From JBQTKD01 sp052389435 (lineage in GTDB: Bacteria > Actinomycetota > Actinomycetes > Sporichthyales > Sporichthyaceae): 34,919 bases of DNA. The DNA lies in NCBI GenBank assembly GCA_052389435.1, contig JBQTIB010000077.1, forward strand, positions 1 through 34,919. The letters run 5' to 3'. Each line of letters starts with the position of its first letter. Position 1 is the stretch's first letter. The position numbers and the translations under genes were made by a program. Positions 1-7,850 of this stretch are shown piece by piece. The notes beneath the pieces are model-generated. The model did not search any database and had not been told where the DNA came from. It saw only the letters and a program-made list of their open reading frames with translations.

Positions 1-90
1 GAGTCGCTGCTCGCCGGGCCGCCCCGTGGGGGCCGGGGACCCTGGAGGTTGTTCGCCGCCTTTTCGGGCGTCGACGGCGAGTTGGGAATC

Positions 91-125
91 TGTGGACAAC
101 TCGGGGTTTTGCCGGGTGTGGACAA
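91..125. promoter_or_regulatory. Pair of DnaA-box-like sites
   Basis: TGTGGACAA occurs at 91-99 and again at 117-125. Its complement TTGTCCACA is the DnaA box consensus of high-GC actinobacteria. A half-match, TCCACA, lies at 141-146 in the other orientation. The stretch 1-191 holds no convincing gene. Two boxes are too few for an origin and no dnaA or dnaN is adjacent, so this is at most a DnaA-titrating or regulatory site, or chance. Confidence 0.35.
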
Positions 126-191
126 CCCCACGACACCCGCTCCACAACCCCCTCGCCGGCTCGCCGACGAGCAGGCAGAATCGCTGCCCAA

Positions 192-264
192 GCGCCCGTA
201 GCTCAGCGGATAGAGCAGTTGCCTTCTAAGCAATTGGTCGCAGGTTCGAATCCTGCCGGGCGCA
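192..264 (+). tRNA. tRNA-Arg (anticodon UCU)
   Basis: A complete cloverleaf is visible: acceptor GCGCCCG pairs with CGGGCGC, the D stem is GCTC/GAGC, the anticodon stem GTTGC/GCAAT contains one G-T pair, and the T arm is GCAGG-TTCGAAT-CCTGC. The loop at 223-229 is CTTCTAA, so the anticodon is TCT at 225-227, reading AGA. The discriminator base is A264. CCA is not encoded. Confidence 0.96.
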
Positions 265-284
265 CCCGCGCGGCCCGCCCTGGA

Positions 285-674
285 TCACGGCGAGACGTAG
301 GCGGTGAGCAGTTCGACGAACTCGTCGGCCATGTCGACCTGGCGCGCCAGAGTCGCGCGGCGGGTGCGGGCCTGGTCGAGCAGGTCCGCGAGTTGCTCGG
401 CCGCGTGCCGGCAGGTCGGCGCGGCGGTGGTGGCGTCGATGATCTCCAGCGCTCGGTGCATCTCGGCGAGGCTGAACCCGAGCGGCTTCATCCGGCGGAT
501 CACGAGCAGTCGCTGCAGGTCGCTCTCGGTGTAGATCCGAAACCCGCCGTCGGTGCGCCCCGACGGCGCGAGCAGACCGATCTCGTCGTAGTGGCGCAGC
601 GTCCGCAGCGACATGCCGGTCCGTTCGGCCAGTTCGCCGATGTGCATCGTCGCCGGCCCGGGCGGATCGGACAT
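285..674 (-). CDS. MerR-family transcriptional regulator
   Basis: This is a 129-residue one-component regulator of the MerR family. The N-terminal winged helix spans about residues 9-75 and includes the typical RTLRHYDEIGLL and R-IY-E-D-RL signatures. A dimerising helix follows at about 80-125. There is no cysteine-rich metal or heme site beyond a single Cys (about residue 88), so the effector is unknown. I chose the ATG at 674 because a strong GGAGGTGA ribosome site precedes it; an upstream GTG/ATG extension at 704 would run into the operator. The gene is divergent from the SulP transporter and a symmetric MerR-type operator lies in between, so self-regulation and control of the transporter are likely (inference). 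Confidence 0.88.
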   Translation of the reverse strand: MSDPPGPATMHIGELAERTGMSLRTLRHYDEIGLLAPSGRTDGGFRIYTESDLQRLLVIRRMKPLGFSLAEMHRALEIIDATTAAPTCRHAAEQLADLLDQARTRRATLARQVDMADEFVELLTAYVSP

Positions 675-704
675 GGGCCTCACCTCCCCGGGATGCACCC
701 GCAA

Positions 705-725
705 ACCCTCACGTTACGTCAGGGT
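705..725. promoter_or_regulatory. MerR-type operator in the merR/sulP intergenic region
   Basis: A 21-bp dyad has outer arms ACCCT (705-709) and AGGGT (721-725) and inner ACGT/ACGT repeats around the centre. This is the usual architecture of MerR-family operators sitting in an over-long promoter spacer. On the plus strand it is directly followed by TAGGAT (725-730), a credible -10 element pointing toward the SulP gene. The minus-strand side runs within about 30 bp into the merR ribosome site. Confidence 0.7.
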
Positions 726-875
726 AGGATGCCCGCAGACTTCGCCGGCGGGGGCTTGACCGGCGCGTGCATCGTCGCACGATCCCTGGACCATCCGACC
801 CGCATCCAGTTCGCGTCGCCGCGCCCGCACCCGAGCGTGCGGAGTGCTCGCGGCTCCCCGGAACGGAAACTCCAC

Positions 876-2432
876 GTGAGCCCACTCGACCTCGACGGCG
901 TTCCCGCCGACATCGGTCGCCGTCCGACGGCGTCGAGGTCGGCGTTTCTCGAGGCTCCGACCAGCGTGCGAGCCGCCTTGCGATCGCCCAGAATGCTGCG
1001 CACCGAACTGCTGGCCGGGCTGGTGGTCGCGCTCGCCCTCATCCCCGAGGCGATCTCCTTCTCGATTTTGGCCGGGGTCGATCCCCAGGTGGGCCTGTTC
1101 GCGTCCTTCACCATGGCCGTGTCGATCGCGTTCCTCGGCGGCCGTCCGGCGATGATCTCGGCCGCGACCGGCGCGATCGCCCTGGTGGTGGGTCCCCTGG
1201 CCCGCGAGCACGGCTTGGACTACCTGGTGGCGGCGGTCCTTCTGGGCGGCGTCCTGCAGATCGCCCTCGGCGTGTGCGGCGTCGCGCGGCTGATGCGGTT
1301 CGTTCCGCGGTCGGTCATGGTCGGGTTCGTCAACTCCCTCGCGATCCTGATCTTCCTCGCCCAGCTCCCGCACCTGGTCGGCGAGGAGTGGGGCGTGTGG
1401 GCGCTCACCGCGGCGGGCCTGGCGATCATCGTCGTGTTCCCGCGCCTGAACCGGGCAGTCCCCGCGCCGCTGGTCGCCATCGTCGTGCTGACCGCCGTCG
1501 TCGTCGCGTCGGGCTGGTCCATCCCCGACGTGGGCGACGAGGGCGAGTTGCCCAGCAGCCTGCCCGTCTTCTTCCTGCCCGACGTCCCCTACACCCTCGC
1601 CACCCTGCAACTGGTGCTGCCCTACGCGATCGGCATCGCGCTGGTCGGCCTGCTGGAATCGCTATTGACGGCCAAACTCGTCGACGACATCACCGACACC
1701 CACTCGGACAAGACGCGGGAGTCCCTCGGCCAGGGGGCGGCGAACGTGATCACCGGCCTGTTCGGCGGCATGGGCGGCTGCGCGATGATCGGCCAGACGA
1801 TGATCAACGTGAAGGTGTCGGCGGCCCGCACTCGGATCTCCACCTTTGCCGCGGGAGTACTCCTCCTCGTCCTCGTCGTCGGCCTCGGCGACGTCGTCTC
1901 GCGGATCCCGATGGCGGCGCTGGTCGCGGTGATGATCCTCGTCGCGGTGTCGACCTTCGACTGGCACAGCGTCGCCCCGGCCACGTTGCGCCGGATGCCG
2001 CGCAGCGAGACCACGGTCATGATCTCCACCGTCGCCGTGGTGGTGCTCACCCACAACCTCGCGATCGGCGTCGTCGTCGGCGTGCTCGTCGCGATGACCC
2101 TGTTCGCCCGCCGAGTCGCCCATCTGGCCCGCGTCGACCGAGAACTCGTGCAGGGTCCCGACGGCACCGCCCACGCGCTCTACACCGTCACCGGGGAACT
2201 GTTCTTCGCCTCCAGCAACGACCTCTACGCGCAGTTCGACTACGCCGGCGACCCGGTCGACGTCGTCATCGATCTGACGCAGTCTCACGTGTGGGACGCG
2301 TCTACCGTCGCGGCCCTCGACGCGGTACAGGCCAAGTACCGCCGAAAGGGCAAGACGGTGTCGATCCGCGGCCTCAACGAGCACAGCGCCGCCTTCCACG
2401 ACCGTCTCTCCGGCACCCTCCCGAGCCACTGA
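876..2432 (+). CDS. SulP-family inorganic anion transporter with C-terminal STAS domain
   Basis: The product is an integral membrane transporter of the SulP/SLC26 family, whose members carry sulfate, bicarbonate or other anions. It starts with the family hallmark ELLAGLVVALALIPEAISFS followed by PQVGLFASF, then about ten hydrophobic segments, and it ends with a STAS-like domain over the last 90 residues (VDVVIDLTQSHVWDASTVAALD). The length of about 518 residues is slightly short for the family. The start is uncertain: GTG 876 is in frame and gives a normal N-terminal tail, while GTG 966 or ATG 993 are alternatives, and the reading frame stays open upstream through the tRNA-Arg. The divergent MerR gene and the operator at 705-725 suggest induction by a small ligand. 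The substrate cannot be read from the sequence. Confidence 0.88.
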   Translation: MSPLDLDGVPADIGRRPTASRSAFLEAPTSVRAALRSPRMLRTELLAGLVVALALIPEAISFSILAGVDPQVGLFASFTMAVSIAFLGGRPAMISAATGAIALVVGPLAREHGLDYLVAAVLLGGVLQIALGVCGVARLMRFVPRSVMVGFVNSLAILIFLAQLPHLVGEEWGVWALTAAGLAIIVVFPRLNRAVPAPLVAIVVLTAVVVASGWSIPDVGDEGELPSSLPVFFLPDVPYTLATLQLVLPYAIGIALVGLLESLLTAKLVDDITDTHSDKTRESLGQGAANVITGLFGGMGGCAMIGQTMINVKVSAARTRISTFAAGVLLLVLVVGLGDVVSRIPMAALVAVMILVAVSTFDWHSVAPATLRRMPRSETTVMISTVAVVVLTHNLAIGVVVGVLVAMTLFARRVAHLARVDRELVQGPDGTAHALYTVTGELFFASSNDLYAQFDYAGDPVDVVIDLTQSHVWDASTVAALDAVQAKYRRKGKTVSIRGLNEHSAAFHDRLSGTLPSH

Positions 2433-2641
2433 CGGCCGTTCGCCCACGTCCACCGGCGAGCCCGACCGTCCAGGGTCCGCCCAGCCTGTGGATTGACTCA
2501 GCCAACCGTTACCGCAGCGAAGCCGCGCATCCTCCGTTCGGTCGGCGGCGGCCGGCTCTTCGTGCCGATCTTCGACGGCAGGGGCACCGGCCGCATCCCT
2601 CGACCGTCGTAGTTCCGAGACACCTCGACTCGGGAGAGCCT

Positions 2642-4852
2642 GTGCGCAAGTTCGTTGTTGCCGTTCCGTTGGCGATCGCGCTCGGAGTGGGCGCCCCGGC
2701 CGTGGCGGCGAGCAAGCCGACCGCGGCCAACGGCGCGCGATGCACGATCGTCGGGACCTCGAAGGCCGAGACGCTGACCGGCACCAGCCGCGCCGATGTC
2801 ATCTGCGGCCTCGGCGGCAACGACACCATCCGCGGCGGCGGCGGCGACGACGTGATCGACGGCGGCACCGGCAACGACCGCATCAACGGCGAGTCCGGCT
2901 CCGACCGCATCTACGGGTCCAGCGGCACCGACGCGATCTGGGGCAGCTCCGGCAACGACCGCATCGACGGCGGCACCGGGAACGACCACCTCGACGGCGG
3001 CACGGGGAACGACCGCATCAACGGCGGCACCGGAAACGACAAGCTCCTCGCGAGCACCGGCCACGACACGGTCTGGGGCGGCACCGGCGAGGACTACATC
3101 CGCGGCGGCACCGGCAACGACACCCTCGAAGGCGGCGACAACGAGGACAACATCGCCGGCGAGGACGGCGAGGACGTCATCCGCGGCGGCGACGCCTACG
3201 ACTACCTGCGCGGCGGCGACGGCAACGACCGGATCTCCGGCGGCGGCGGCAACGACAGCCTCAACGGCGACGGGGACGCCGACAGCGTCAACGGCGAGGA
3301 CGGCAACGACGTCGTTCGCGGCGGCGGCGACGACGACCGGCTCTGGGGCAGCGCCGGCAACGACACCCTGCGGGGCGACTCCGGCAACGACTCCCTCTCC
3401 GGCGGCGCCGGCGACGACGGGATCAACGGGGACACCGGCAACGACCGGCTCGTCGGCGACTCGGGCGACGACTCCCTGCACGGCGGCGACGGAAACGACC
3501 TCGTCGTCGGCTCCCTGGGCCGCGACTTTCTCAACGGCGACGCCGGCAGCGACGAGCTCGACGCCCAGACCGGCGACACCGGCACCTCGAGCGAGAACCT
3601 CGCCGAGACGCTCAACGGCGGAACCGGCACGAACTACTGCCACCCCGGACCGAGCGAGGTGATCTCCTCGTGCCGGATCGACTCCTCGCCGCCGGTCGTC
3701 GGAGAGTCCACGTTCAGCCCCGGCACCGTCGCGGTCGGCGCCGCCGACGGACTCACCCGGCTGCGGGTTCGGGTGAGCGACGATCTGGGCGCCACGGCGG
3801 TGACCCTCCAGCCGCAGGACGGGGTCGTGGCGGCCACGGGCAGGCTCGTCTCCGGAGCGCCGCGCGACGGCTGGTGGGAACTCCAGGTCGAGGTCGCCCG
3901 ACTCGTGCAGCCCACCGAGCTCACGCTGTACGTGCGCGCCACCGACCGGGCCGGACGATCGTCCTGGTCCGACCTGAACACGACGTTGACCGTCACGAAC
4001 AACACCCCGGACGCGACTGTCCCGGTGGTCGACGACGTCGTGGTGACGCCCGCGACCGTGGACGCGCGCGGCGGCGACACCACCGTCACCGTGACGGCGC
4101 GGATCGTCGACGGCGGCACCGGACTCGGCTCCGCAGCGGTGCGCCTCTGGGCGCCGGACGGCCGCGGCGGCTTCGAGCAGAAGACCCTGGTGGGCATGCA
4201 GCGCACGTCGGGAACCGCGAAGGACGGTCGCTACAGCGCGGTCGTGACCGTCGAGCGGTACGAAATCTCCGGCACGTGGCACGCCGCAGTCCACGTCACC
4301 GACGCCGCGCTCCCGGGCAACGGGGGATGGTGGATCGACCAGGATCTCCACGACGCCCTCCTGCCGCGGTCCTCCGACTTCGCCACCTGGGCCTCGGTCG
4401 TCCCGGGCGGCGCCTTCCAGGCCCTCACCGCGGGACCGGACACCACCGCGCCGGTCCTGCACTCGGTGACCATCGACAGGACCACGGCCGACTCCTCCAC
4501 CGGCGAGTTCGTCGCCTACGACCTGCACATCACCGACGTCGGCCGTGGGGTGCGGACCGCCAACGTCTGGTTCGACGACCCCCACGGCGCCTTCGCCTAC
4601 GAGGACGTACCGCTCCTGATCTCCGGCACCGTCCACGACGGCATCTGGCGGCTCAGGCTGCCGATCTCGACACACACCTCGGCGCAGTCGGTGACGGTGA
4701 GGCAGGTCAACGTCTTCGACTTCGACCAGAGTTCGCGGTACGCCTCTCCGAGCACCGTCGAGGAGAACGCCGACCTCCCGCTGCCCGCGGGCGGCTACCG
4801 GACCACCGACGGCGCCGCGTGGGACGGCGTCGTCGCCATCGGCCACCCGTGA
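2642..4852 (+). CDS. Secreted RTX (hemolysin-type Ca2+-binding) repeat protein with Ig-like domains
   Basis: This is a 736-residue exported protein. GTG 2642 is preceded by GGGAGA and opens a classic signal peptide (VRKFVVAVPLAIALGVGAPAVAA, cleaved near residue 23). Residues from about 42 to 330 consist of tandem GGxGNDxIxG nonapeptides of the hemolysin-type calcium-binding family, which fold as a beta-roll with Ca2+ bound by the Asp side chains. Three related beta-sandwich (Ig-like) segments follow, at about 345-460, 460-600 and 605-736, each beginning with a PVV/APVL motif. No catalytic domain is visible, so it is probably a surface or matrix protein. Type I secretion genes are absent and Sec export fits the signal peptide. 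It is convergent with the LuxR gene, 19 bp apart. Confidence 0.85.
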   Translation: MRKFVVAVPLAIALGVGAPAVAASKPTAANGARCTIVGTSKAETLTGTSRADVICGLGGNDTIRGGGGDDVIDGGTGNDRINGESGSDRIYGSSGTDAIWGSSGNDRIDGGTGNDHLDGGTGNDRINGGTGNDKLLASTGHDTVWGGTGEDYIRGGTGNDTLEGGDNEDNIAGEDGEDVIRGGDAYDYLRGGDGNDRISGGGGNDSLNGDGDADSVNGEDGNDVVRGGGDDDRLWGSAGNDTLRGDSGNDSLSGGAGDDGINGDTGNDRLVGDSGDDSLHGGDGNDLVVGSLGRDFLNGDAGSDELDAQTGDTGTSSENLAETLNGGTGTNYCHPGPSEVISSCRIDSSPPVVGESTFSPGTVAVGAADGLTRLRVRVSDDLGATAVTLQPQDGVVAATGRLVSGAPRDGWWELQVEVARLVQPTELTLYVRATDRAGRSSWSDLNTTLTVTNNTPDATVPVVDDVVVTPATVDARGGDTTVTVTARIVDGGTGLGSAAVRLWAPDGRGGFEQKTLVGMQRTSGTAKDGRYSAVVTVERYEISGTWHAAVHVTDAALPGNGGWWIDQDLHDALLPRSSDFATWASVVPGGAFQALTAGPDTTAPVLHSVTIDRTTADSSTGEFVAYDLHITDVGRGVRTANVWFDDPHGAFAYEDVPLLISGTVHDGIWRLRLPISTHTSAQSVTVRQVNVFDFDQSSRYASPSTVEENADLPLPAGGYRTTDGAAWDGVVAIGHP
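2812..3640 (+). repeat. Tandem repeats coding the RTX beta-roll
   Basis: Degenerate 27-bp units built on GGCGGCACCGGCAACGAC recur throughout this segment and encode the GGTGNDRI-type nonapeptides. The repeats are imperfect, which argues for an old array rather than recent slippage. The array makes long open frames on all strands that should not be taken as genes. Confidence 0.85.
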
Positions 4853-4871
4853 GGTCCGGCGCGGCCGCGGC

Positions 4872-5696
4872 TCAGAGCAGTCCGGCGCTCCGCGCGACGT
4901 GGATGGCGCCGGTGCGGTTGTTGACGTTGAGCTTGCGCATGGCGCTGCGCAGGTAGGCCTTCACCGTCTCCGGGCTGAGCTGGAGCTCGGCGGCGATGCG
5001 CGCGTTGGTGGCGCCGGTGGCCGCGAGCGCGAGGCACTGCTCCTCGCGCGGAGCGAGGCAGAACGTCGCCGTGGACGCGGTTTCGTTCGGCTCGCCCGGC
5101 TCGGCGGCCAGGCTGTGCTGCACGTGCATCAGCCGGTCCCGCAGGCCCGGGTCGGTCAACTGCCCGGCGATCGACCCGAGTTCGGCCAGCGCCTCGGCGT
5201 TGGTCAGCCGGGGCGTCTGGCGGGTCTCGGACACCAGGCGGGCGACGTCCGCCGCCAGCCGCGAGACCGCCAACTCCGCTCGCTTGAGAGCCCGATCGCC
5301 GATCGGCCGGTCGTCGCGGTCCGCGGCATACACGACGCCCGCCACCCGCCCCAGGACGCGAACCGGGAACGCGCAGACCGCCTTGAGCCCCTCGTTGTCG
5401 ACCATCGGCTCGTCGTAGTGGTGGCTGATCACCCGATTGGAGCGGTAGTCGTTGACCACGAACGGCCGCTCGTGGGCCAGCGCCAGGCCGCCGATTCCGT
5501 AGCCGAGCCGAACTCGCAGCCCCTTGAGCGCCTGGGTGCGGTTGCCGAGCAGGTGGTCGATCACCAGGTGCTCGCCGAAGCCGCCGTAGCGCACGTCGGC
5601 ACCGAAGACCGCGGGGAGTCCGGTCGCCTCCCGGACCTGGAGCAGACCTCCGCCGAAGCGTTCGCGCAGAGCCTTGGCGACGAGTGTCGAACTCAC
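4872..5696 (-). CDS. GAF-domain LuxR-family transcriptional regulator
   Basis: The protein has 274 residues. About residues 15-155 resemble a GAF sensor domain (GYGIGGLALAHERPFVVNDY, then LKAVCAFPV and GVVYAADRDDRPIGDRAL). Residues 212-274 are a LuxR/GerE helix-turn-helix (LAPREEQCLALAATGATNARIAAELQLSPETVKAYLRSAMRKLNV). There is no phosphoacceptor receiver domain, so it is presumably controlled by a ligand or redox signal bound by the GAF domain. I chose GTG 5696 because AGGAGG lies just upstream; longer in-frame extensions lack a ribosome site. A CCCC-N5-GGGG dyad lies 75 bp upstream and may be its own operator. Targets are unknown. Confidence 0.87.
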   Translation of the reverse strand: MSSTLVAKALRERFGGGLLQVREATGLPAVFGADVRYGGFGEHLVIDHLLGNRTQALKGLRVRLGYGIGGLALAHERPFVVNDYRSNRVISHHYDEPMVDNEGLKAVCAFPVRVLGRVAGVVYAADRDDRPIGDRALKRAELAVSRLAADVARLVSETRQTPRLTNAEALAELGSIAGQLTDPGLRDRLMHVQHSLAAEPGEPNETASTATFCLAPREEQCLALAATGATNARIAAELQLSPETVKAYLRSAMRKLNVNNRTGAIHVARSAGLL

Positions 5697-5770
5697 CGGC
5701 GTCCTCCTACGGCGCGACGAGGTGGTGGGCGCAACGTAGTAAGCACAGGCCGGCAGGCATAGGCGGGTGT

Positions 5771-5783
5771 CCCCGAAATGGGG
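5771..5783. promoter_or_regulatory. CCCC-GAAAT-GGGG dyad upstream of the GAF-LuxR gene
   Basis: A 13-bp inverted repeat with four-base GC arms lies 75 bp upstream of the regulator start and about 120 bp upstream of the divergent membrane-protein gene. Its placement between two divergent genes suits an operator. A related GGC-CGAAAT-GCC site is found upstream of the second LuxR-type gene at 21732-21743. Binding is inference. Confidence 0.35.
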
Positions 5784-5889
5784 TGTGGCCGACGCCACGT
5801 GGCGATCGCGCGGCACCCGCCGGGAACCTCCGGGACAAATGCCCGCAAAGATCCAAAACCTGCAGGTGGATGCGGGTGCCGCGGATCCG

Positions 5890-5895
5890 TATCCT
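5890..5895 (+). promoter_or_regulatory. Probable -10 element of a leaderless transcript (TATCCT)
   Basis: TATCCT ends 6 bp before the ATG at 5902, and no ribosome site precedes that ATG. A TAnnnT hexamer about 7 bp from the start codon is the typical arrangement for leaderless actinobacterial mRNAs. No clear -35 is visible. Confidence 0.45.
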
Positions 5896-5901
5896 CTCGC
5901 C

Positions 5902-6396
5902 ATGGCACGGCACCGCGCCCCGGATGTCGCTTCGCCCCTGCACGGCCCCCACCCCACAGCAGGGCAGCCGGCCGGCACCGGGCGGCCACGTCACGCCGCC
6001 GGGCGGGGGTCCGTCGTCGAGGCGCCGGAACGGACGCGCACCGGTCGGCACCGCGCGGCGCCGGCGCTGGAGTTCATCGGACCGATCGTCGTCGTCGAAC
6101 CGGTCCCGGTCCCGCTCTACGAGCCGGTCGAGATCCCGCCGCTCTTCGAGACCGTCCCAGCGCCGGAGCCGTCAGCGCAGCCGCCCGCCGAACCGGCCCC
6201 CGAACATCGCCAGCCGTACGCCGAGACGATCGCGTGGGCCGGGTTCGCGAGCCTGGTCTCGTGCACGGTGGTCGGCGCCGGGCAGGGCGAACGCGAGCAG
6301 GCGATCTGGACGCTGGGCGTCGCCGGGGCCGTTCTGAGCACCGTCGGGCTGGGTCTGCTCGCGGCTGGTCGCCGACGCCGCGGGCTCCCCCAATAG
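5902..6396 (+). CDS. Small membrane protein, Pro/Glu-rich, function unknown
   Basis: This is a predicted 164-residue protein that I do not recognise. The first 100 residues are hydrophilic and rich in Pro, Ala and His; the middle has a Val-Pro-Glu-rich stretch (IVVVEPVPVPLYEPVEIPP). Two hydrophobic segments near the C-terminus (about 112-130 and 136-157) could span the membrane, followed by a basic tail RRRRG. The ATG at 5902 is favoured by the TATCCT -10 element six bases upstream. It ends 10 bp before the oligoribonuclease start, so the two may be cotranscribed, although the latter seems to have its own promoter. Confidence 0.6.
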   Translation: MARHRAPDVASPLHGPHPTAGQPAGTGRPRHAAGRGSVVEAPERTRTGRHRAAPALEFIGPIVVVEPVPVPLYEPVEIPPLFETVPAPEPSAQPPAEPAPEHRQPYAETIAWAGFASLVSCTVVGAGQGEREQAIWTLGVAGAVLSTVGLGLLAAGRRRRGLPQ

Positions 6397-6399
6397 GCT
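6394..6399 (+). promoter_or_regulatory. Probable -10 element of orn (TAGGCT)
   Basis: TAGGCT lies 7 bp upstream of the orn ATG at 6407, overlapping the stop codon of the previous gene. There is no Shine-Dalgarno sequence in between, which suggests a leaderless orn transcript. Confidence 0.45.
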
Positions 6400-6406
6400 G
6401 GACTGC

Positions 6407-7039
6407 ATGAACGATCGCCTGGTCTGGATCGACTGCGAGATGACCGGGCTGGATCTCGTCTCCGACGCGCTGGTCGAGATCGCCGCCCTGGTCACCGACT
6501 CCGAGCTGAACATCCTCGGCGAGGGTGTCAGCGCGGTGATTCGGCCGCCGGAGGACACAGTCGAGCGGATGCTCCCGGTGGTGCGCGAGATGCACACCTC
6601 CTCCGGCCTGCTCGACGAGCTTGCGAGCGGCACGACGCTGGCCGAGGCCGAGGCGCTGGTGCTGGCCTACATCCGCGAGTGGGTTCCCGAGGGCGGCAAG
6701 GTTCCGCTGGCCGGGAACTCCATCGCAACCGACCGCGGCTTCCTCGCCCGGGACATGCCCGAACTCGACGGGTACCTGCACTACCGGATCGTCGACGTCT
6801 CCAGCGTCAAGGAACTCGCGCGCCGCTGGTATCCGCGGGCGTACTACAACTCCCCGCCCAAGAACGGCAACCACCGGGCCCTGGCCGACATCCGGGAGAG
6901 CATCCGCGAACTCCGGTACTACCGCCAGGCGGTGTTCGTTCCCCAGCCGGGTCCGGACACCGCGGGCGCCCGGGCCATCGCGGCGGAGATCACCGCCGCC
7001 GCGCTGCCCGCAGAGCCGAATGCGGCTCCGCCGGAATAG
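6407..7039 (+). CDS. orn: Oligoribonuclease (DEDDh 3'-5' exoribonuclease)
   Basis: Orn degrades RNA oligomers of two to five nucleotides, including pGpG from cyclic-di-GMP turnover, in the cytoplasm. The 210-residue product has the family start LVWIDCEMTGLD with the metal-binding Asp9 and Glu11, the downstream RIVDVSSVKELARRWYP segment, and the terminal NHRALADIRESI motif with the catalytic His and Asp. The length is slightly above the usual 180-200 because of an Ala/Pro-rich tail of about 25 residues. A tRNA-His gene follows 52 bp downstream, a common neighbour of orn in actinobacteria. Confidence 0.95.
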   Translation: MNDRLVWIDCEMTGLDLVSDALVEIAALVTDSELNILGEGVSAVIRPPEDTVERMLPVVREMHTSSGLLDELASGTTLAEAEALVLAYIREWVPEGGKVPLAGNSIATDRGFLARDMPELDGYLHYRIVDVSSVKELARRWYPRAYYNSPPKNGNHRALADIRESIRELRYYRQAVFVPQPGPDTAGARAIAAEITAAALPAEPNAAPPE

Positions 7040-7090
7040 GTGCCCGAGCACCCGCTCGCGCCCGATACACTTCCCGTCGTCTTCGGACAT

Positions 7091-7167
7091 GGTGGGCGTA
7101 GCTCAGTTGGTAGAGCACCGCGTTGTGGTCGCGGTGGTCGCGGGTTCGAGGCCCGTCGCTCACCCCA
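7091..7167 (+). tRNA. tRNA-His (anticodon GUG), CCA encoded
   Basis: The cloverleaf has the histidine-specific extra G at -1 (7091) opposite C73 (7164), acceptor GTGGGCG pairing with CGCTCAC (one G-T), D stem GCTC/GAGC, anticodon stem CCGCG/CGCGG and T arm GCGGG-TTCGAGG-CCCGT. The loop TTGTGGT at 7123-7129 gives anticodon GTG. CCA is encoded at 7165-7167. Confidence 0.96.
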
Positions 7168-7175
7168 CTCGAACC

Positions 7176-7204
7176 GGGCCGAACCCCCAGGGTTCGGCCC
7201 GTTT
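7176..7204 (+). terminator. Rho-independent terminator of tRNA-His
   Basis: An 11-bp perfect stem GGGCCGAACCC / GGGTTCGGCCC with a 3-base loop is followed by GTTTCG. It begins 9 bp after the tRNA end. Confidence 0.8.
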
Positions 7205-7228
7205 CGCTGCTGCGGTTGACTGGCCGCC

Positions 7229-7528
7229 ATGAGCGGCTTCCGGCACGTGGTCATGTTCTCCTGGGCGGCCCAGGCCACCCCCGAACAGCGCGAGAAGGCC
7301 CTCGCGGCGCTGCGCGCGATGGCGGCGGACCTCGCCGACCTCGGCACGATCACGGTCGGCACCGACGCGGGCCTGGCCGAGGGCAACGCGGACTTCGTCG
7401 TGGTCGGGGACTTCCCGAGCCAGGAGAACTACCTGGCCTACCAGCAGGACGAGGGCCACCAGCGGATCGTGAAGGAACTCATCCGCCCCGCCGTCTCCTC
7501 CCGCACGGCGCTGCAGCACCACCGCTGA
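7229..7528 (+). CDS. Dabb (stress-responsive A/B barrel) domain protein
   Basis: The 99-residue product matches the single-domain Dabb family, a dimeric ferredoxin-like alpha/beta barrel. Supporting segments are the opening FRHVVMFSW, the central DLGTITVGTDAGL, the DFVVVGDFPSQENYLAYQQDEGHQRIV stretch and a C-terminal short strand. Family members have varied or unknown functions, from stress proteins to small cyclases, so no reaction is assigned. There is no ribosome site before the ATG. The last 50 bp overlap, in antisense, the 3' end of the convergent MazF-type toxin gene. Confidence 0.85.
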   Translation: MSGFRHVVMFSWAAQATPEQREKALAALRAMAADLADLGTITVGTDAGLAEGNADFVVVGDFPSQENYLAYQQDEGHQRIVKELIRPAVSSRTALQHHR

Positions 7529-7850
7529 GGATCCAGAGGTCGATCAGTAGCCGCAGCGCGTCCTCGACGAGGATCGGATCGCCGCGACGGAGATGGTCGA
7601 CCACCTCGTCCAACCGGGCCTGCGGGTCGATCGACGCCGCCTGGTCGCACATGGCGCGAGCCGACTCCCCGGCCACGGTGATCTCCGGCCGATAACGGGC
7701 GGCTCCGGCACTGGTAGACGTCGGCGCGACGAACCACGTGGAGGCGTGCATGACCGCGTCGGCCTGAACGACGATCGCGTACCGGCGACCGGCCTGTTCG
7801 TGTCCTCGCGGGCTGGGGCTGGCCTTCAACCGGTGCACGTCACCACGCAC
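7479..7850 (-). CDS. MazF/PemK-family toxin (endoribonuclease)
   Basis: The 123-residue product has the CcdB/MazF fold signature: RGDVHRL at the start, GHEQAGRRYAIVVQ in the middle, and STWFVAPTSTSA followed by RPEITV. MazF toxins cut mRNA at short sites and are neutralised by the partner antitoxin. The GTG at 7850 lies inside the end of the antitoxin gene (11-bp overlap), so translation is coupled. After the normal family end near residue 106 there is a short GC-rich tail (SGGAAAPCGRRRRGG), which is exactly the part that overlaps the convergent Dabb gene. The canonical C-terminal helix (EDALRLLIDL) is present, so the toxin is probably intact. Confidence 0.85.
   Translation of the reverse strand: MRGDVHRLKASPSPRGHEQAGRRYAIVVQADAVMHASTWFVAPTSTSAGAARYRPEITVAGESARAMCDQAASIDPQARLDEVVDHLRRGDPILVEDALRLLIDLWILSGGAAAPCGRRRRGG

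Noticed and set aside
219..875. The SulP reading frame is open far upstream, beginning inside tRNA-Arg
   Set aside because: It runs through a tRNA and in antisense through the merR gene, and its translation there is not protein-like. The real start is taken at 876 or later.
2812..3640. Regular repeats that might suggest CRISPR or minisatellite DNA
   Set aside because: The units encode GGxGNDxI nonapeptides in frame without spacers, so they are coding repeats.
2498..4846. A very long minus-strand frame opposite the RTX gene
   Set aside because: It is a mirror of the tandem GC-rich RTX repeats, with monotonous Val/Ala/Gly composition and no ribosome site.
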